DNA from: Bacillota bacterium
GTDB lineage: Bacteria; Bacillota; Bacilli; Alicyclobacillales; SLC66
DNA: 6,631 nucleotides
Assembly (NCBI GenBank): GCA_021799325.1
Contig: JAJZAS010000084.1
Coordinates: 1-6,631, forward strand
Direction: 5' to 3'
Shown: in pieces, positions 6,348-6,631 of the stretch
Numbering within the stretch: position 1 is the stretch's first letter
Layout of the letters: each line of letters opens with the position of its first letter
Program-made: the position numbers and the translations under genes
Notes under the pieces: generated by a model
Told to the model about the DNA's origin: nothing
What the model saw: the letters and a program-made list of their open reading frames with translations, nothing else
Databases searched by the model: none

Positions 6348-6376
6348 CCCGGGAGCCTTTAGGTTCCCGGGGTTTT
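6348..6376 (+). terminator. Rho-independent terminator of the tandem cupredoxin gene
   Basis: The inverted repeat CCCGGGAGCCT / AGGTTCCCGGG (one G-T pair) is followed by GTTTT. It lies 33 bases after the cupredoxin stop codon and separates that gene from the menB promoter. The T-run is short, so efficiency may be moderate. Confidence 0.75.
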
Positions 6377-6410
6377 GCGTTTATCGGGAGAAGATAATTG
6401 ATGCTGAAAC

Positions 6411-6439
6411 TTGTTGCAGACTGACGGGTCTGTTATACT
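6411..6439 (+). promoter_or_regulatory. menB promoter
   Basis: TATACT at 6434-6439 is a good -10 hexamer, preceded at a 17-base spacing by TTGTTG at 6411-6416, a partial -35. Transcription would start near 6446, about 44 bases before the menB ATG. The same TATACT hexamer serves as the proposed -10 in the trxB region. Confidence 0.6.
6418..6431. promoter_or_regulatory. Operator copy 1 at the menB promoter
   Basis: AGACTGACGGGTCT is an imperfect 14-bp palindrome lying inside the -35/-10 spacer. It differs from copy 2 at only two positions. A repressor bound here would block RNA polymerase. The GAC-TGATCG-GTC style resembles TetR-family operators, which is an inference from pattern only. Confidence 0.6.
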
Positions 6440-6449
6440 CGAAACGAAC

Positions 6450-6463
6450 AGACTGATCGGTCT
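6450..6463. promoter_or_regulatory. Operator copy 2 at the menB promoter
   Basis: AGACTGATCGGTCT is palindromic except for one position per arm. It starts 32 bp after copy 1, about three helical turns, so both copies face the same side of the DNA. It lies just downstream of the expected transcription start, a typical repressor position. Confidence 0.6.
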
Positions 6464-6489
6464 ATTAATTGGTTAAAGGGGATTTTGCG

Positions 6490-6631
6490 ATGACGATAGC
6501 TTGGAAATCGGCGCATACCTATGAGGATATTTTGTTTGAAAAGGCAGAAGGAATTGCGAAAATCACCATCAATCGCCCGGAAGTCCGAAATGCATTTCGC
6601 CCTAAAACCGTGGAAGAAATGATGGACGCAT
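6490..6631 (+). CDS. menB: 1,4-dihydroxy-2-naphthoyl-CoA synthase, N-terminal part (3' truncated by window)
   Basis: The 47 visible codons encode the start of MenB, a crotonase-fold enzyme that closes the second ring of menaquinone by converting o-succinylbenzoyl-CoA to 1,4-dihydroxy-2-naphthoyl-CoA in the cytoplasm. AAAGGGG at 6475-6481 lies 8 bases before the ATG. The segment TYEDILFEKAEGIAKITINR, followed by PEVRNAF, PKTVEEM and MDA, closely follows the Bacillus MenB N-terminus as I know it (TYDEIL, GIAKITINRPEVHNAF, PKTVAEMIDA). General enoyl-CoA hydratases share the I-N-R-P-x-x-x-N-A-F core but usually not the PKTV-E-M continuation, so MenB is preferred. The oxyanion-hole and active-site residues lie beyond the window. 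The promoter carries two operator-like palindromes, and menA, which acts later in the same pathway, lies upstream on the other strand. Confidence 0.9.
   Translation, partial: MTIAWKSAHTYEDILFEKAEGIAKITINRPEVRNAFRPKTVEEMMDA

Noticed and set aside
6274..6456. 60-codon plus-strand frame across the terminator and menB promoter
   Set aside because: It overlaps the cupredoxin end, passes through a hairpin terminator and has no ribosome site.
1..6631. tRNA, rRNA, CRISPR array, insertion sequence or riboswitch
   Set aside because: I looked on both strands and saw no cloverleaf, array periodicity, transposase fragment with terminal repeats, or known riboswitch core.

Overview
The window looks like chromosomal DNA from a Gram-positive, Firmicutes-type bacterium of moderate GC content. 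The signs are strong G-rich Shine-Dalgarno sequences, several TTG starts, Bacillus-like TrxB and MenB proteins, and menaquinone genes. Secreted copper-protein-like genes beside menaquinone genes would suit an aerobic, possibly acidophilic member of the Alicyclobacillaceae, but that placement is an inference.

Layout. The left end holds the last 93 codons of a short-chain dehydrogenase/reductase gene (+). It is followed after 37 bp by a complete HD-GYP gene (+), a predicted cyclic-di-GMP phosphodiesterase. That gene converges, with only 2 bp between stop codons, on a gene for a six-helix membrane protein (-). The membrane protein gene is divergent from trxB (thioredoxin reductase, +), with back-to-back promoter candidates between them. 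trxB ends at a strong hairpin terminator.

The right half is a block of two secreted cupredoxin-like genes interleaved with two menaquinone genes: a single-domain cupredoxin-like gene (+), a bidirectional terminator, menA (-), a tandem two-domain cupredoxin gene (+), a terminator, and the first 47 codons of menB (+), cut by the window end. The tandem protein carries two copies of one domain at an exact 122-residue period. Each copy has a complete set of candidate copper ligands (His, Cys-x3-Cys, His, Met) with a long Cys-His loop that fits neither the standard type 1 site nor the standard CuA site. The single-domain relative keeps the first His, both Cys and the Met but lacks the second His. 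The menB promoter carries two near-identical 14-bp palindromes 32 bp apart, one inside the -35/-10 spacer and one just past the expected transcription start. This is the classic layout of a repressor-controlled promoter, probably of TetR type.

How the genes may work together. MenA and MenB act in the same menaquinone pathway. The secreted cupredoxin-like proteins could carry electrons or copper outside the membrane in a menaquinone-based respiratory chain, but only gene position and ligand patterns support this. TrxB, the HD-GYP protein and the membrane protein have no evident functional tie to that block. The most novel material is the cupredoxin pair with its unusual ligand spacing and the operator pair at menB.
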